From positions 1 through 16,288 of the forward strand of contig CAYJOR010000059.1 of NCBI GenBank assembly GCA_964371865.1: DNA of 16,288 nt, written 5' to 3'. The notes under the pieces were generated by a model that worked only from the letters and a program-made list of their open reading frames with translations, was not told the DNA's origin and searched no databases. The stretch's first letter is position 1; each line of letters opens with the position of its first letter. Below, piece by piece: positions 16,088 to 16,288 of the stretch. The translations under genes were made by a program, and so were the position numbers. Source of the DNA: CAYJAZ01 sp964371865. GTDB lineage: Bacteria > Desulfobacterota > Desulfovibrionia > Desulfovibrionales > Desulfovibrionaceae.

Positions 16088-16113
16088 TTAACAAATCTTT
16101 TATTCACTGTTAA
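16088..16113. repeat. Inverted repeat TTAACA-N14-TGTTAA upstream of the dcw promoter
   Basis: Two 6-base half-sites, TTAACA (16088-16093) and TGTTAA (16108-16113), face each other with a centre-to-centre distance of 20 bases, about two helical turns. They lie just upstream of the -35 box of the rsmH promoter, where an activator or repressor could bind. A second AT dyad, ATTTTTCAAAAAT, is at 16120-16132. In this AT-rich DNA both could be chance. The rest of the divergent gap (16080-16210) is AT-rich and shows no gene. Confidence 0.3.
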
Positions 16114-16210
16114 ATAGAGATTTTTCAAAAATTTCTTCTTATATTTAAAATGATTAAAAGGTAGATAACAAAAGATTTTAAAAAAATTTCTAAAACTAGC
16201 AAAAAAACGC

Positions 16211-16239
16211 TTGACTATTTTTTGAGTTTCTCATATAAC
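16211..16239 (+). promoter_or_regulatory. Strong sigma70 promoter for tRNA-Arg
   Basis: TTGACT (16211-16216) and TATAAC (16234-16239) are 17 bases apart, each matching consensus at 5 of 6 positions. Transcription would start near 16246, just before the first base of the tRNA, so the 5' leader would be only a few bases. A second sign of a stable-RNA promoter, a GC-rich discriminator, is only partly present (CTCTTCACGC). Confidence 0.75.
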
Positions 16240-16248
16240 ACTCTTCAC

Positions 16249-16288
16249 GCGCTCGTGGCTCAGCTGGATAGAGCAACAGGCTACGAAC
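16249..16288 (+). tRNA. tRNA-Arg(ACG), 5' part, cut by window end
   Basis: The sequence fits the first 40 or so tRNA positions. The acceptor strand is GCGCTCG (16249-16255), followed by T8-G9. The D stem GCTC (16258-16261) pairs with GAGC (16271-16274) around a loop with the usual GG. The anticodon stem strand ACAGG (16276-16280) is followed by the loop CTACGAA (16281-16287). The anticodon ACG is at 16283-16285 and reads arginine CGU, and CGC/CGA after A34 deamination to inosine. The final base begins the expected CCTGT pairing strand. The T arm, acceptor 3' side and CCA lie beyond the window. Confidence 0.92.

Noticed and set aside
16129..16200. Repeated AAATTTCT-like words in the divergent intergenic region
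   Set aside because: They are too short and too AT-rich to separate from background composition.
1..16288. Possible mobile element, CRISPR array, defence or biosynthetic system
   Set aside because: I saw no transposase, integrase, direct-repeat array, or unfamiliar gene group. Every sizeable frame is a recognised housekeeping gene or its shadow.

Overview
The window is almost entirely chromosomal housekeeping DNA from a bacterium that looks like a low-GC member of the sulfate/sulfite-respiring Desulfovibrio group. The base composition is AT-rich by eye; I did not compute it. The lineage call rests on three things. There is a partial dsrC gene at the left edge whose product closely resembles Desulfovibrio DsrC. 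The division and cell-wall (dcw) gene order matches the one I recall for Desulfovibrio. The FtsI has a C-terminal PASTA-like region, as in that group. I cannot name a species.

Layout: every protein gene lies on the minus strand, so the biological order runs from right to left. At the far right, a tRNA-Arg(ACG) gene begins on the plus strand behind a strong sigma70-type promoter and is cut by the window end. It is divergent from the dcw operon. About 240 bp of AT-rich intergenic DNA separates the two and holds back-to-back promoters. The dcw cluster then runs without interruption from 16011 down to 1704: rsmH, ftsL, ftsI, murE, murF, mraY, murD, ftsW, murG, murC, murB, ftsQ. The gaps are 2 to 39 bases and none contains a convincing terminator or promoter, so the twelve genes are probably one operon driven from the promoter at 16051-16079.

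Together these genes cover peptidoglycan precursor synthesis from UDP-GlcNAc-enolpyruvate reduction (MurB) through addition of L-Ala, D-Glu, meso-DAP and D-Ala-D-Ala (MurC, D, E, F), lipid I (MraY) and lipid II (MurG). They also encode the septal synthase pair FtsW and FtsI, the divisome linkers FtsQ and FtsL, and the 16S rRNA methyltransferase RsmH. Two usual members are absent from their expected places: mraZ upstream of rsmH, and ftsA-ftsZ downstream of ftsQ.

Left of ftsQ are three separate units: a YchJ/SEC-C metal-binding protein with its own strong promoter (1618-1646), a CBS-CBS-ACT protein (345-1016), and the 5' two-thirds of dsrC (1-197). I saw no mobile elements, CRISPR arrays, broken genes or unexplained coding regions. 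I found no undescribed system; the observations worth a second look concern cluster truncation, promoter architecture and a few departures from family motifs.
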